Notes under the pieces: generated by a model
What the model was told of the DNA's origin: nothing
What the model saw: the letters and a program-made list of their open reading frames with translations, nothing else
Databases searched by the model: none
Assembly (NCBI RefSeq): GCF_943181415.1
Contig: NZ_CALPBZ010000002.1
Coordinates: forward strand, 186,001-250,000
DNA length: 64,000 bases
Source: Microbacterium sp. Marseille-Q6648
GTDB lineage: Bacteria; Actinomycetota; Actinomycetes; Actinomycetales; Microbacteriaceae
Direction of reading: 5' to 3'
In this document: positions 34,745 to 44,327 of the stretch, in pieces
Numbering within the stretch: the stretch's first letter is position 1
Layout of the letters: every line of letters starts with the position of its first letter
Translations under genes and position numbers: made by a program

Positions 34745-36832
34745 GTGCTGTACGGCGCCGACTACAACCCCGACCAGTGGCCGGAGGAGGTGTGGGACGA
34801 GGACGTCCGCCTCATGCGCGAAGCCCGCGTCAACATCGTCAGCCTCGGCATCTTCGCGTGGTCGCGGATCCAGCCGCGCGAAGGCGTGTGGGACTTCGCC
34901 TGGCTCGACTCCGTGATCGACAAGCTGCACGCCGGCGGGATCGGCGTGAACCTCGCCACCGCGACGGCCTCGCCCCCGCCGTGGGTGAGCGCGAACTATC
35001 CCGAGACGCTGCCGGCCGACGAGAGCGGCGCGTCGTACTGGCCGGGAAGCCGCCAGCACTTCGCGCCGTCGTCGCCGACCTACCGACGCCTGGCGGGCGA
35101 GCTCGTGCGGCGTCTCGCCGAGCGGTACGTCGGCCACCCGGGCGTGGTGATGTGGCATGTCGGCAACGAGTACGGATGCCATCTGTGGATGGATTTCTCG
35201 GATGCCGCCCGCGACGCCTACCGGGACTGGCTGGCCCGCCGCTACGAGCGCATCGAGGTGCTCAACGACGCGTGGGGCACGAGCTTCTGGTCGCAGCGGT
35301 ACGGATCGTTCGACGAGATCTTCCCGCCACGGCTCGCCCCCTACAGCCACAACCCGTCGTCGATGCTGGACTGGCGCCGCTTCACCAGCGACATGCTGCT
35401 GGAGTGCTACCTCATGGAGCGCGAGATCCTCCTCGCGGCCGGTGCGACCCAGCCCATCACCACCAACTTCATGGGGCCGTTCAAACCCGCCGACTACCGC
35501 CGGTGGGCGCCCTTCATGGACGTCATCGCCGACGACTGCTATCCCGATCCGACCAACCCGCACCGCGTGCGTGACGCCGCCTTCCAACGCGACCTCATCC
35601 GCTCGCTGAAGCCGGGCACCCCGTGGATCCTCATGGAGCAGGCGACGGATGCCGTGAACTGGCGTCCATCCAACCCCGGCAAGGCCGCCGGCATGCTGGC
35701 CGCCGAGACCGCGCAGTCGATCGGTCGCGGCGCCGACGGCATCATGTTCTTCCAGTGGCGGCAGTCCCGTGCGGGCAGCGAGAAGTTCCACTCGGCGATG
35801 CTCCCCCACGCCGGCACCCGGACGAAGACGTGGCAGGCGGTGACCGACCTCGGCGCCCAGCTGGCGGCGCTCGGCGAGTTGCCCGCACCCGGCCGCGACG
35901 CGCGGGCCGCCCTCGTCTTCGACTGGGAGAACTGGTGGGCCGTCGAAGAGCGGGACCACCCGGTGCAGCTGGACTATCTCGCGATGTCGCTGGAGTGGTA
36001 CGGGGCACTGCACCGCCGCGGCATCATGGTCGACATCGTGGGCCCCGAAGAGGTGGACGACGGCTACGACCTCGTCCTCGCCCCCGCCCTGTATCTGCTG
36101 CCCGAGGCCGGCGCCGCCGCGCTCACCGCATTCGTCGAGGGCGGCGGAACGCTGCTCACCGGCCCCTTCACCGACATCGTCGACGAGCACGACCAGTTCC
36201 GGCCCGGAGGATTCGTCACCCAGCTGGGCGGCGCGCTCGGCATCCGCTTCGAGGACTTCGGCGCGCTCGGCGGCGCCTCGACCGGGGGCATGGGCGTCGG
36301 CGCGCAGTCCGCGGGCGTCACGTCCGGCACGGGCGAGACCATCGGCTTCACCGTGGACGGCATCGAGGTGCGGGGCACGCTCGTCGCCGAGGTCGTCGAG
36401 CCCGTGGGCGCCGAGGTTCTCGCCACGTTCGCCGAAGGCCGGTCGGCGGGGCACCCCGCCGTCACGCGCCATCGTCACGGCGCCGGCGAGGCCTGGTACG
36501 TCGCGACGATGCCCGATCCCGCCGGAGTGGATGCGCTCGTCGGGGCGGTGGTCGCAGCATCCGGAGTCGAGCCCGTCATCGCCGCGCTGCCCGCTCAGGT
36601 CGAGGTGGCTCGCCGGGGCGACCTGGTCACCGTCATCAACCACGGCGACCGCGCGGTCGACCTCGAGCTCGACGCCACCGACGTCGAATCCGGCGAGCGC
36701 GTGACGCGGCGGACCCTCGAGCCCCAGGGCGTGCTGTTCGCCCGTGTGGCGTCGCCGAGCGCGTCGGCGGGTGCGGACTCCGTCACCCGCCCGGGCGCTG
36801 CCGTTCCGGCTGACGCTCTCGCCGCGACGTGA
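34745..36832 (+). CDS. GH42 beta-galactosidase lacking the zinc-cysteine cluster
   Basis: Cytoplasmic retaining beta-galactosidase, 695 residues. The barrel begins at YGADYNPDQWPEEVWDED. The acid/base is Glu142 in HVGNEYGCH and the nucleophile Glu298 in WILMEQATD. Unlike the 936 gene it keeps only Cys145 of the zinc set: QHFAPSS replaces AWCPSS, and the second and third cysteines are missing. GTG 34745 is used, with CAGGAG upstream. Its stop overlaps the start of GH106 by GTGA. Together with GH106 it would strip galactose and rhamnose from imported RG-I fragments. Confidence 0.93.
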   Translation: MLYGADYNPDQWPEEVWDEDVRLMREARVNIVSLGIFAWSRIQPREGVWDFAWLDSVIDKLHAGGIGVNLATATASPPPWVSANYPETLPADESGASYWPGSRQHFAPSSPTYRRLAGELVRRLAERYVGHPGVVMWHVGNEYGCHLWMDFSDAARDAYRDWLARRYERIEVLNDAWGTSFWSQRYGSFDEIFPPRLAPYSHNPSSMLDWRRFTSDMLLECYLMEREILLAAGATQPITTNFMGPFKPADYRRWAPFMDVIADDCYPDPTNPHRVRDAAFQRDLIRSLKPGTPWILMEQATDAVNWRPSNPGKAAGMLAAETAQSIGRGADGIMFFQWRQSRAGSEKFHSAMLPHAGTRTKTWQAVTDLGAQLAALGELPAPGRDARAALVFDWENWWAVEERDHPVQLDYLAMSLEWYGALHRRGIMVDIVGPEEVDDGYDLVLAPALYLLPEAGAAALTAFVEGGGTLLTGPFTDIVDEHDQFRPGGFVTQLGGALGIRFEDFGALGGASTGGMGVGAQSAGVTSGTGETIGFTVDGIEVRGTLVAEVVEPVGAEVLATFAEGRSAGHPAVTRHRHGAGEAWYVATMPDPAGVDALVGAVVAASGVEPVIAALPAQVEVARRGDLVTVINHGDRAVDLELDATDVESGERVTRRTLEPQGVLFARVASPSASAGADSVTRPGAAVPADALAAT

Positions 36833-39396
36833 CGCGCGCCTCGGATCCGGGGGCGACCGCGGGTCGTTCCCTGATCGAGGCGATGGATGCCGCGGGCCGC
36901 AGCACGGCGCCGATGATGCGCTGGTGGTGGTTCGGGCCCGACGTCGTCGTGTCCGAGCTCGACCGGGAGTTGACCGCCATGGCGGATGCCGGGATCGGCG
37001 GCGTCGAGGTGGCGGCGGTGTACCCGCTCACGGCCACCTCGCCGCCCTTCCTGGGCGAGCAGCATCGCCGCGCGCTCCGTTTCGCCGCCGAGCGCGCGGG
37101 AGAACTGGGGCTGCGGTTCGATCTGACGCTCGGCAGCGGCTGGCCGTACGGCGGTCCGCACATCGACGCGACCGTCGCCGCCCGCCGGTTGGAGTGGGTC
37201 GAGCTGACGGTTCCGGCCGCGGGAGTCCGCACGGCGATCCCCGTCGAGCCGGGCGATGAGCCCGTCGCCGCCTTCGTCATGGACGAGGGCGGCACGCGCC
37301 AGCGCGTGCCGCTGGACGGCGGCGTGGTCGTGCTCGATCCGCACGGGTCCGCCCGGCGCGTCCGCGTCGCGGTCTCGAAGCTCACCGGCCAGCAGGTCAA
37401 GCGCGCCTCGGCCGGCGCCGAGGGTCCGGTGCTCGATCACTGCTCGCGCGACGCTCTCGAGCGGCACCTGCGGGCGGTGGGCGAACCTCTCGTCGAAGCC
37501 GCCGGTGCGGCCAGCATCCACTCGGTGTTCTGCGACAGCCTCGAGGCCTTCCACGCCGACTGGACGCCGGCCCTGCCGGAGGAGTTCCGCACCCGGCGGG
37601 GCTACGACCTGCTCGATGAGCTGTGGCTCCTCGACGAGGCGGGGCCGCGCGCCGAGCGGGTCCGCGCCGATCGCCTGCGGACCCTGACCGAACTGGTCGA
37701 GGAGAACTTCATCGCCCCGCTCGCGCAGTGGGCGGACGACCGCGGGCTCCGGCTGCGCATCCAGGCGTACGGCGAGCCTCCTGTCTCGGTGAGCAGCTAC
37801 CGGCATGCGCACGAGTTCGAGGGCGAGAGCTGGGGATGGAACCGGGTCACGCCCGGCCGCTGGGCGTCGTCCGCGGCGAGCCTGCACCGTCGCCCCGTCG
37901 TCTCGGCCGAGACCTGGACGTGGGTGCACTCGCCGTCGTTCCGCGCCACGCCGTTGGACCTCGTCGCGGAGGCGCATGATCACCTGCTGTCGGGCGTCAA
38001 CCAGTTCGTCGGTCACGGGTGGCCCTACTCGCCGCCGGACGCCGACGGCCTCGGGTGGTTCTTCTATGCCGCCGGATGCCTGGACGACCGCAACCCGTGG
38101 TGGCGCGCGATGCCCGAGCTCACCCGCTATCTGGCGAGGCTGTCGTGGCTGATGCGGCAGGGCCGCCCCTTCCGCCAGGTTGCGCTGTACCTCCCGACCG
38201 CCGATGCCGCCTTCGCCAGGACGCAGGACGCCGGCGGCATCGACCTGCTCCGCCGCTGCCGCGCGCACATCGGAGACGCGATCCCCGCGGCGATCCGCGC
38301 GGCCGGCGCCGACTTCGACCTGGTCGACGACACCGCGCTGAAGCGACTCGACCCATCGGCGTACCCCATCGTCGTCCTCCCGCATGTCGGCACTGTCGAC
38401 GACGACACGGCGGCGTGGCTGCGCGCGGCGATCGCGGCGGGCGCGGATGTGGTTCGCGTGGGCGGCGGGGTCGAGCTGGGACGCGCGCTCGACCCGACCG
38501 GTCTCGGCTCCGAACTCGCGCGCCGGGCTCCGCTCGGCGAGCCGCCCGCCGGCGTCGGCGTCGCAGTGCGCGAGATGGGCGGCGTCCGCGTTCACCTCAT
38601 CGTCAACACCACGCCCCAACGGCTCGACTGGACCCTCGGCGCGGGTCGCTCGCTGGAGGTGTGGCACGCGGCATCCGGAACGCTGCTGTCGCGGGCGGGA
38701 GCCGAGGGCACAACGCGGGTCGTGCTGGAGCCGTTCGACGCGGTGGTCGCGACGACGGTCAGCGGCGCATCCGGGTCGCCCGCCCCCGGGTCGCTCGAGC
38801 GCCGCGCGGCGGACGCCGGCGCCGACGCAGGCGGCCCCGCGGTGCCGACGACCACCGACCGGAAGCTCCTCGACGGCCACTGGACCGTCGCGGCCGGAAC
38901 CGGGCCGGCGCGTGCGATCCGCCTGCCGCACCGCTGGGAGGAGGACGCCGCCCTGCGGAACCACTCCGGTACGGCGGTCTATCAGCGCACGATCGTGCTC
39001 GAGCACTCCGCGCGCGCGGTGATCGACTTCGGCGACGGGGTCGATCTGGGCGGCATCCCATGGGAGGCGTCGGGCCCGTCCTTCCGGGCGGCCTACGCCC
39101 CGCCGATCGGCGAGATCGCCGTCGTGGTGGTCGACGGGAACGAAGCGGGCGTCGCGTGGCGCCCGCCGTACCGCGTCGACCTCGGCGTCCTCGGCGCCGG
39201 CGCGCACACCCTGCGGATCGCCGTGTCGAACACCGCGGCGAGCGCCCTGGCCGCCGACCCGCACGTCGAGGGGCGCGCCCGCGAGGCCGCCCGGTCGTGG
39301 GGCGAGCGATTCGTGTTCCAGGACCTCGACATCGCCACCGCCGACACCTCATCCGGCATGCTCACCGTCCCCGTCCTCACGCTGCACCCGGCCTGA
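36829..39396 (+). CDS. GH106 alpha-L-rhamnosidase
   Basis: Protein of 855 residues with no signal peptide, so intracellular. The N-terminal barrel opens with MMRWWWFGPDVVVSELDREL and MADAGIGGVEVAAVYPL, hallmark GH106 sequence. Further landmarks are HSVFCDSLEAFHADWT, RLRIQAYGEPPVSVSSYRHA, EFEGESWGWNR and VVSAETWTWVHSPSF; the glutamates here include the probable catalytic residues. A C-terminal beta-sandwich (about 670-855) ends the protein. It is the last gene of the 30693 operon, coupled to GH42 by GTGA. It would remove terminal rhamnose from RG-I oligosaccharides. An anchor to unsaturated ends is not evident. Confidence 0.88.
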   Translation: MTRASDPGATAGRSLIEAMDAAGRSTAPMMRWWWFGPDVVVSELDRELTAMADAGIGGVEVAAVYPLTATSPPFLGEQHRRALRFAAERAGELGLRFDLTLGSGWPYGGPHIDATVAARRLEWVELTVPAAGVRTAIPVEPGDEPVAAFVMDEGGTRQRVPLDGGVVVLDPHGSARRVRVAVSKLTGQQVKRASAGAEGPVLDHCSRDALERHLRAVGEPLVEAAGAASIHSVFCDSLEAFHADWTPALPEEFRTRRGYDLLDELWLLDEAGPRAERVRADRLRTLTELVEENFIAPLAQWADDRGLRLRIQAYGEPPVSVSSYRHAHEFEGESWGWNRVTPGRWASSAASLHRRPVVSAETWTWVHSPSFRATPLDLVAEAHDHLLSGVNQFVGHGWPYSPPDADGLGWFFYAAGCLDDRNPWWRAMPELTRYLARLSWLMRQGRPFRQVALYLPTADAAFARTQDAGGIDLLRRCRAHIGDAIPAAIRAAGADFDLVDDTALKRLDPSAYPIVVLPHVGTVDDDTAAWLRAAIAAGADVVRVGGGVELGRALDPTGLGSELARRAPLGEPPAGVGVAVREMGGVRVHLIVNTTPQRLDWTLGAGRSLEVWHAASGTLLSRAGAEGTTRVVLEPFDAVVATTVSGASGSPAPGSLERRAADAGADAGGPAVPTTTDRKLLDGHWTVAAGTGPARAIRLPHRWEEDAALRNHSGTAVYQRTIVLEHSARAVIDFGDGVDLGGIPWEASGPSFRAAYAPPIGEIAVVVVDGNEAGVAWRPPYRVDLGVLGAGAHTLRIAVSNTAASALAADPHVEGRAREAARSWGERFVFQDLDIATADTSSGMLTVPVLTLHPA

Positions 39397-39445
39397 CCGA
39401 CGCACGGAGGCGGACGGTCACCCTCGTCCTCGAGATGCGGGCCTC

Positions 39446-40438
39446 TCACCCGCTCCGCACGACCAGCTCGGGCGCCACCGCCACAGCCGTCGTCGCCCGC
39501 GCTCCCTCCGTAAAAGGGGCGAGCGCCAGCCGCACGGCCTCGGCGCCGACCCGGCGGGCGGGCATCGCGACGGTCGTGACCCGGCCGAGCGACCGGGCCG
39601 CAACCGCATCGTCGAAGCCGATCACGGAGACTGCCCCGGTCACCCCCGGCGGTCGCTCCCGCAGCGCCCGGAGCACATCGAGCACGGCCGCGTCGGTCAG
39701 GCTGACGATCGCGGTCGGCGGGGAGCCGTCACGCAGCAGCCGCGCCGCCTGCTCGTGCGGGTCGGGCGCGGCGGCCGCCCCCGCCCACCCCTCGATGAGC
39801 TCGACCGGCGTCGCGGACCGCTGATCGGCCGCCACCGTGCACCCGGCCAGGCGGAGGCCGACGCGCACCGACTGCGCGAGGTCTGCGACGAGGCCGATGC
39901 GGACATGCCCGAGCGTGCGCAGGTGGTCGATCGCGAGGAAGCCGCCCGCAGCCTCGGCGGCACCCACCCGCGCGACCGCGTCGGCCGTGGGGCCACGGCC
40001 GACGCCCGCGTTCAGGGTGACGATGACCAGGCGGATGCCGCGCGCTCGCAGCACGGCCTGCGCGCGCGTGCCGGGATCCCCGAACACGATGACCGCCACC
40101 GGGGCGCGGCGGAGGCAGCCGCGCAGCCAGCGGACATCGCCGTCGGCGCCGGGCCCGCTGACGAGGATGGTCGTGCACGCGGCTGCGGACAGCGCCCGCT
40201 GGATCCCGTCGATCACCTCGACCGCCGAGGCGTCCCGGACCGCGCCACGGACGACCTCGACCACGTCGGCGCCGCGCGTCCGGGGCCCGCGAACGTATCC
40301 GCTCGTCTGCAGCGCGCGCTCCACACGCGCCCGCGTGCCCGGAGCGACGTCAGCGGCGCCGTTGAGGACCTTCGACGCCGTCGTGATCGACACCCCGACA
40401 TCCTCCGCGATGCCGGCGAGCGTCACCCGGCGCGCCAC
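39446..40438 (-). CDS. LacI-family transcriptional regulator of the arabinan operon
   Basis: Regulator of 330 residues. The helix-turn-helix is VTLAGIAEDVGVSITTASKV and the hinge VRGPRTRGADVVE is weaker than in the other LacI proteins of the window. The ligand domain ends in SVIGFDDAVAARSLGRVTTV. GTG 40438 has GGTGAGG upstream. It is the last gene of the operon starting at 46734, three bases after GH5. It is the best positional candidate for the TACAACGTTGTA operators at 46819 and 56760; this is untested. Confidence 0.88.
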   Translation of the reverse strand: MARRVTLAGIAEDVGVSITTASKVLNGAADVAPGTRARVERALQTSGYVRGPRTRGADVVEVVRGAVRDASAVEVIDGIQRALSAAACTTILVSGPGADGDVRWLRGCLRRAPVAVIVFGDPGTRAQAVLRARGIRLVIVTLNAGVGRGPTADAVARVGAAEAAGGFLAIDHLRTLGHVRIGLVADLAQSVRVGLRLAGCTVAADQRSATPVELIEGWAGAAAAPDPHEQAARLLRDGSPPTAIVSLTDAAVLDVLRALRERPPGVTGAVSVIGFDDAVAARSLGRVTTVAMPARRVGAEAVRLALAPFTEGARATTAVAVAPELVVRSG

Positions 40439-40441
40439 ACC

Positions 40442-41848
40442 TCACCGTCCGGCGCCGTCGACTCCGGTGGCACTGCGCAGCACCGCGGCGAGGGGTTCGC
40501 GAACGCGGCATCGCTCGAAGGCGAAGGCGTCCGGCAGCTCGCCGGCCCGTGCGGCATCGACCCCCTCGAAGGCCCGCGCGAAATCGCCGACCATCGCCTC
40601 GGCCAGCATGACGTGGCGGACGTGCCCGTGGATCCACCGCCGCGCGCCCCACGGGTAGGGCTGGAAGTCGGGGAACTCGGCTTCGAACAGCCGCTCGATC
40701 GGCTCCAGGATCGTGCGGACCCCGGCATCCGTCGAGCCCCAGGAATCCACCCCGAGTCGCGCCTTCTTCTCGAGCACCGGGGCCAGGCGGCGCAGGTACT
40801 CGGACTCGGGGTCCGCGGTGAGCACGCCCTGCAGCCCGATGTCCTTGAAGGTCCACAGCGCCCAGCTGGCCTCGTGCCGCGCGTAGATCTCCAGCTGGTC
40901 CGCCAGCAGCCTCGACCGCTCCTCGTCCCGCGCCGGGTCGCCGGTGTAGACCGGCCCGAACTCCCCGACCCAGATCGGCGTCCCCGTCTCGCGCATGTAG
41001 CGGGTGCGCTCGAGGAAGGTCTCCTCCACACGATCGCGGTCCACGTACTGGCCTCGGCTGATGCCGGGATAGGGGCCGCCGTCGGCGAATCCGGGCAGCG
41101 CGTAGTCGTGCGCGGTGTAGACGCAGTTGGGCATGGGGTCGCCCAGCTGATCGAACTGCGTGGAGTAGCGATTGCCGTCGAGGAACAGGATGTGGTCGGG
41201 GTCCACGGCCCGGATGGCAGCCTCGAGACGCTCGTAGAACGGGCGGATCGTGGCACCGACGGCATCCGCAGGCTCGTTCACCGGGTTGTAGCCGGCCACC
41301 CAGGGGTTGTCCCGGTAGTGGGCGGCCACATGCTCCCACAGGTTCACCACGCGATCCTGGAACTGGCGCTGACTCCAGAAGCTCGCCCACTGGGTGGGGT
41401 TGTCGCTGTGCCAATGCTGGTTCTGCGCCCCGGGCAGGGCGTGCAGGTCGAGGATCGTGTAGATGCCGTGCCGCGCGCATGCGTCGACGACGGAATCCAG
41501 CAGGCGGAAGCCCTCCTCCTTGATGACGAACGGGGCGTCGTCGTCCTCGAAGTGGCGGTAGTTGAACGGGATGCGCAGCGAGTTGAGGCCGAGTCCGCGC
41601 AGGAATGCCGCATCGGCGTCGGTGAAGAACGCCGACAGGAACCGATCGAAGAAGCGTGCGTAGCCGTCCTCGCCCAGCACCGCCTGCAGCGCCCGGCGCT
41701 GCTGGGACTCCGTTCCCGGGTAGCCGGTGATGAAGTTCTCCATGTTCATCCAGCCGCCGAGGCCGAAGCCGCGCAGCGTCACCGGCGTCGAGCCGTCGAC
41801 GATCCGCGTCCCGTCCACCCGCAGCATCCCCGTGGCCGAGCCCGTCAC
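40442..41848 (-). CDS. GH5-family glycoside hydrolase
   Basis: Intracellular (beta/alpha)8 enzyme, 468 residues. Landmarks are LRGFGLGGWMNMENFITGYP, LRIPFNYRHFEDD, HALPGAQNQHWHSDN, the acid/base Glu192 in YNPVNEPAD and the nucleophile Glu296 in WVGEFGPVYTG. It lacks a signal peptide, unlike secreted cellulases. GTG 41848 is chosen because it forms a GTGA overlap with the GH51 stop and has GGAG 5 bases upstream; an ATG at 41869 has neither. The C-terminal 100 residues hold no known domain. In this operon it may act on arabinan- or galactan-derived oligosaccharides or glycosides. The specific subfamily is unknown. Confidence 0.85.
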   Translation of the reverse strand: MTGSATGMLRVDGTRIVDGSTPVTLRGFGLGGWMNMENFITGYPGTESQQRRALQAVLGEDGYARFFDRFLSAFFTDADAAFLRGLGLNSLRIPFNYRHFEDDDAPFVIKEEGFRLLDSVVDACARHGIYTILDLHALPGAQNQHWHSDNPTQWASFWSQRQFQDRVVNLWEHVAAHYRDNPWVAGYNPVNEPADAVGATIRPFYERLEAAIRAVDPDHILFLDGNRYSTQFDQLGDPMPNCVYTAHDYALPGFADGGPYPGISRGQYVDRDRVEETFLERTRYMRETGTPIWVGEFGPVYTGDPARDEERSRLLADQLEIYARHEASWALWTFKDIGLQGVLTADPESEYLRRLAPVLEKKARLGVDSWGSTDAGVRTILEPIERLFEAEFPDFQPYPWGARRWIHGHVRHVMLAEAMVGDFARAFEGVDAARAGELPDAFAFERCRVREPLAAVLRSATGVDGAGR

Positions 41849-43356
41849 GACAGCTCCAGCGCCGTCCATGACACGGGCGGCAGGGTGATGGTGACGGTGC
41901 CGTCGACGAGGCGGGCCGAGGTGTTGTCGCGGAGCCCGACCCGCTCCGGCTCCGCGAGCGTGTTGGCCGCGTGCATGTCGTCGTCGTACAGCGATCGGGC
42001 CGAGTCGATGGATGCCGCCGCAAGCAGTCCCGCGTCGATGTCGACGGTGATCTCGTCGGTCAGACTGCGGTTGACCAGGAACACCGCGGAGCGCGCGGAC
42101 TCGGCGTCGTGCGTGGCGACCGCGTCCACCAGGGGCACTTCGCCGTACGCGGCGGTGTCGTAGGTCGGACTGTCGAGCTTGAGCTCGAGGCTCACGCCGC
42201 GGGCGAGCGCCGAGGTGACGGCGAACGGGAAGAAGGTCGTCTGCCGCCACGCCTGGCCACCGGGCTCGGTCATGATCGGCGCGATGACGTTGACCAGCTG
42301 CGCGAGCGAAGCTGCCGTCACGCGGTCGGCGTGGCGGACGAGCGAGATCAGGAGGTTGCCCAGGACGACGGCGTCGACGACGGTGTAGACGTCCTCGAGC
42401 AGACGAGGAGCCACGGGCCAGTGCTCGGCGTCGGTGATCTTGTCGACCTCGTTGAAGCGCGACTGGTACCAGACGTTCCACTCGTCGAACGAGATGTTCA
42501 TCGTCTTGCTGCTGCCGCGCACCGCCTTCACGTGGTCGGCGGTCGCGATCACCGATTCGATGAACCGGTCCATGTTCACCGCCGAGGCGAGGAAGCTCCC
42601 GTAGTCCCCGTCCTTGGGTTCGTAGTAGGCGTGGCACGAGATGTAGTCGACGTCGTCGTAGGTCTCGTTCAGGACCACGCGCTCCCACGTCCCGAACGTC
42701 GGCATCTGCGCGCTCGAGCTGCCGCACACGACGAGCTCGAGATCGGGGTCGATCTGGCGCATCGCCCGCGCGGTCTTGCCCGCGAGCTGGGCGTAGTCCT
42801 CGGCTGTGCCGTGACCGAGCTGCCACGGACCGTCCATCTCGTTGCCGAGACACCACATCCGGATGCCGTGGGGCTCGGTCGTCCCGTTGCCGACGCGCTG
42901 ATCCGACAGCGCCGTACCCGAACGCAGGTTGGCGTACTCGAGGACATCGAGGGCGTCCTGCACTCCACGGGTACCGAGGTTCACGGCGTACATCAGCTCG
43001 CCGCCGACCTTGTCCATCCACCGCGCGAACTCGTCCAGGCCGACCTCGTTGGTCTCGGTCGAGTGCCAGGCCAGGTCCAGGCGACGAGGGCGCTGCTCAC
43101 GCGGACCCACCCCGTCCTCCCAGCGATACCCCGAGACGAAGTTGCCGCCGGGATAGCGGACGGTCGTCACGCCGAGTTCGCGGACGAGCTCGATGACGTC
43201 CGCGCGGAAGCCGTCCTCATCGGCGCGAGGATGCCCGGGTTCGTAGATGCCGTCGTAGACGCAGCGGCCGAGGTGTTCGACGAAGGAGCCGAACACCCGG
43301 CGGTCGACGCGTCCGACGACGAACGACGGATCGATGGTGAGGTGGGCGCGGGTCAT
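41845..43356 (-). CDS. GH51 alpha-L-arabinofuranosidase
   Basis: Cytoplasmic retaining enzyme, 503 residues, the usual length. The acid/base is Glu173 in WCLGNEMDGPWQLGH and the nucleophile Glu292 in SFDEWNVWY. The C-terminal beta-sandwich ends in LPPVSWTALELS. It is a close paralogue of the 52777 gene, with the same residue numbering at the active site. The ribosome site before ATG 43356 is weak, and the 86-base gap after the permease gene may hold its own signals. It would release L-arabinose from imported arabino-oligosaccharides. Confidence 0.95.
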   Translation of the reverse strand: MTRAHLTIDPSFVVGRVDRRVFGSFVEHLGRCVYDGIYEPGHPRADEDGFRADVIELVRELGVTTVRYPGGNFVSGYRWEDGVGPREQRPRRLDLAWHSTETNEVGLDEFARWMDKVGGELMYAVNLGTRGVQDALDVLEYANLRSGTALSDQRVGNGTTEPHGIRMWCLGNEMDGPWQLGHGTAEDYAQLAGKTARAMRQIDPDLELVVCGSSSAQMPTFGTWERVVLNETYDDVDYISCHAYYEPKDGDYGSFLASAVNMDRFIESVIATADHVKAVRGSSKTMNISFDEWNVWYQSRFNEVDKITDAEHWPVAPRLLEDVYTVVDAVVLGNLLISLVRHADRVTAASLAQLVNVIAPIMTEPGGQAWRQTTFFPFAVTSALARGVSLELKLDSPTYDTAAYGEVPLVDAVATHDAESARSAVFLVNRSLTDEITVDIDAGLLAAASIDSARSLYDDDMHAANTLAEPERVGLRDNTSARLVDGTVTITLPPVSWTALELS

Positions 43357-43442
43357 GGATGTCTCTGATCTGGTAGGTGGGAAGGTCGGGGGCGGAGTCA
43401 CCGAAGGCGCGGCCTGCGGAGTCGCATCGTCGGAAGCGGCCG

Positions 43443-44327
43443 TCACTTGAGGCTGCCGATGGACAGACCGCCCTGCCAGTACTTCTGGAGGGTGAGGAAC
43501 GCGATCACCAGCGGGATCACCGAGACCAGCGAGCCGAGGATGATGATGCTCCACAGCGACGTGCCGCCGGCGTTGTTGGCCGAGGCGATCCCCTGCCACA
43601 GCCCGATGCCGACGGTGACCGGGTACAGCCGGTTGTCCGACAGCATCGCCAGCGGCAGGAAGTAGTTGTTCCACGACGCCACCGTCGACAGCAGCAGGAC
43701 CGTGACGATGGCCGGGCGGAGCATGGGCAGAGCCACCTGCAGGAAGATCCGCAGCTCGCCCGCACCGTCGACGCGGCCGGCGTCCAGCAGCTCGTCGGGC
43801 ACCGCCTCGCGCGCATAGACGTGCATGAGGTACACGCCGAAGGGGTTGAGCAGCGACGGCAGGATGACGGCCCAGATCGTGTTGGTGATGCCCAGCTGCG
43901 AGAACATGATGAAGGTCGGGATGACCAGCGCCGTGGTCGGGACCATGACCGATCCCAGCAGCACCGAGAAGGCCAGCCGGCGTCCGCCGAAGCGGTATTT
44001 GGCGAAGCCGTAGCCTGCGGCCACCGCCAGGACCGTCGCCCCGATGCCGCCGGTGACGGCGTAGAGGGCGGAGTTGAGCAGCCAGCGGGCGTAGATGCCG
44101 TCCTGGAAGCTGAAGAGCTGGGCCAGATTGCCCCAGTAGTCGATCTCTTCGGCGAACCAGAGGGCGCTCCCCCCGCCGAACAGCCCGGCGGCGTTCTTGG
44201 AGCCGTTGACGATGACCCACCAGAACGGGATCAGGAAGTAGACGAGCAGGAAGCCGAGGAGCACCTGCAGGGGAAGGTGGCGGTTGCGCCTGCGCGTGGC
44301 CGGGCGGATCGCGGTGGTGGTGGTCAT
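43443..44327 (-). CDS. ABC sugar transporter permease, MalG type (arabinan operon)
   Basis: Membrane subunit of 294 residues. The EAA loop is ELLDAGRVDGAGELRIFLQV, with a slightly atypical DAGRV in place of EAARI. The C-terminus TLQKYWQGGLSIGSLK is characteristic of this group. ATG 44327 overlaps the stop of the 44324 permease gene. It works with the 45382 binding protein to import arabino-oligosaccharides (inferred from GH51). Confidence 0.92.
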   Translation of the reverse strand: MTTTTAIRPATRRRNRHLPLQVLLGFLLVYFLIPFWWVIVNGSKNAAGLFGGGSALWFAEEIDYWGNLAQLFSFQDGIYARWLLNSALYAVTGGIGATVLAVAAGYGFAKYRFGGRRLAFSVLLGSVMVPTTALVIPTFIMFSQLGITNTIWAVILPSLLNPFGVYLMHVYAREAVPDELLDAGRVDGAGELRIFLQVALPMLRPAIVTVLLLSTVASWNNYFLPLAMLSDNRLYPVTVGIGLWQGIASANNAGGTSLWSIIILGSLVSVIPLVIAFLTLQKYWQGGLSIGSLK

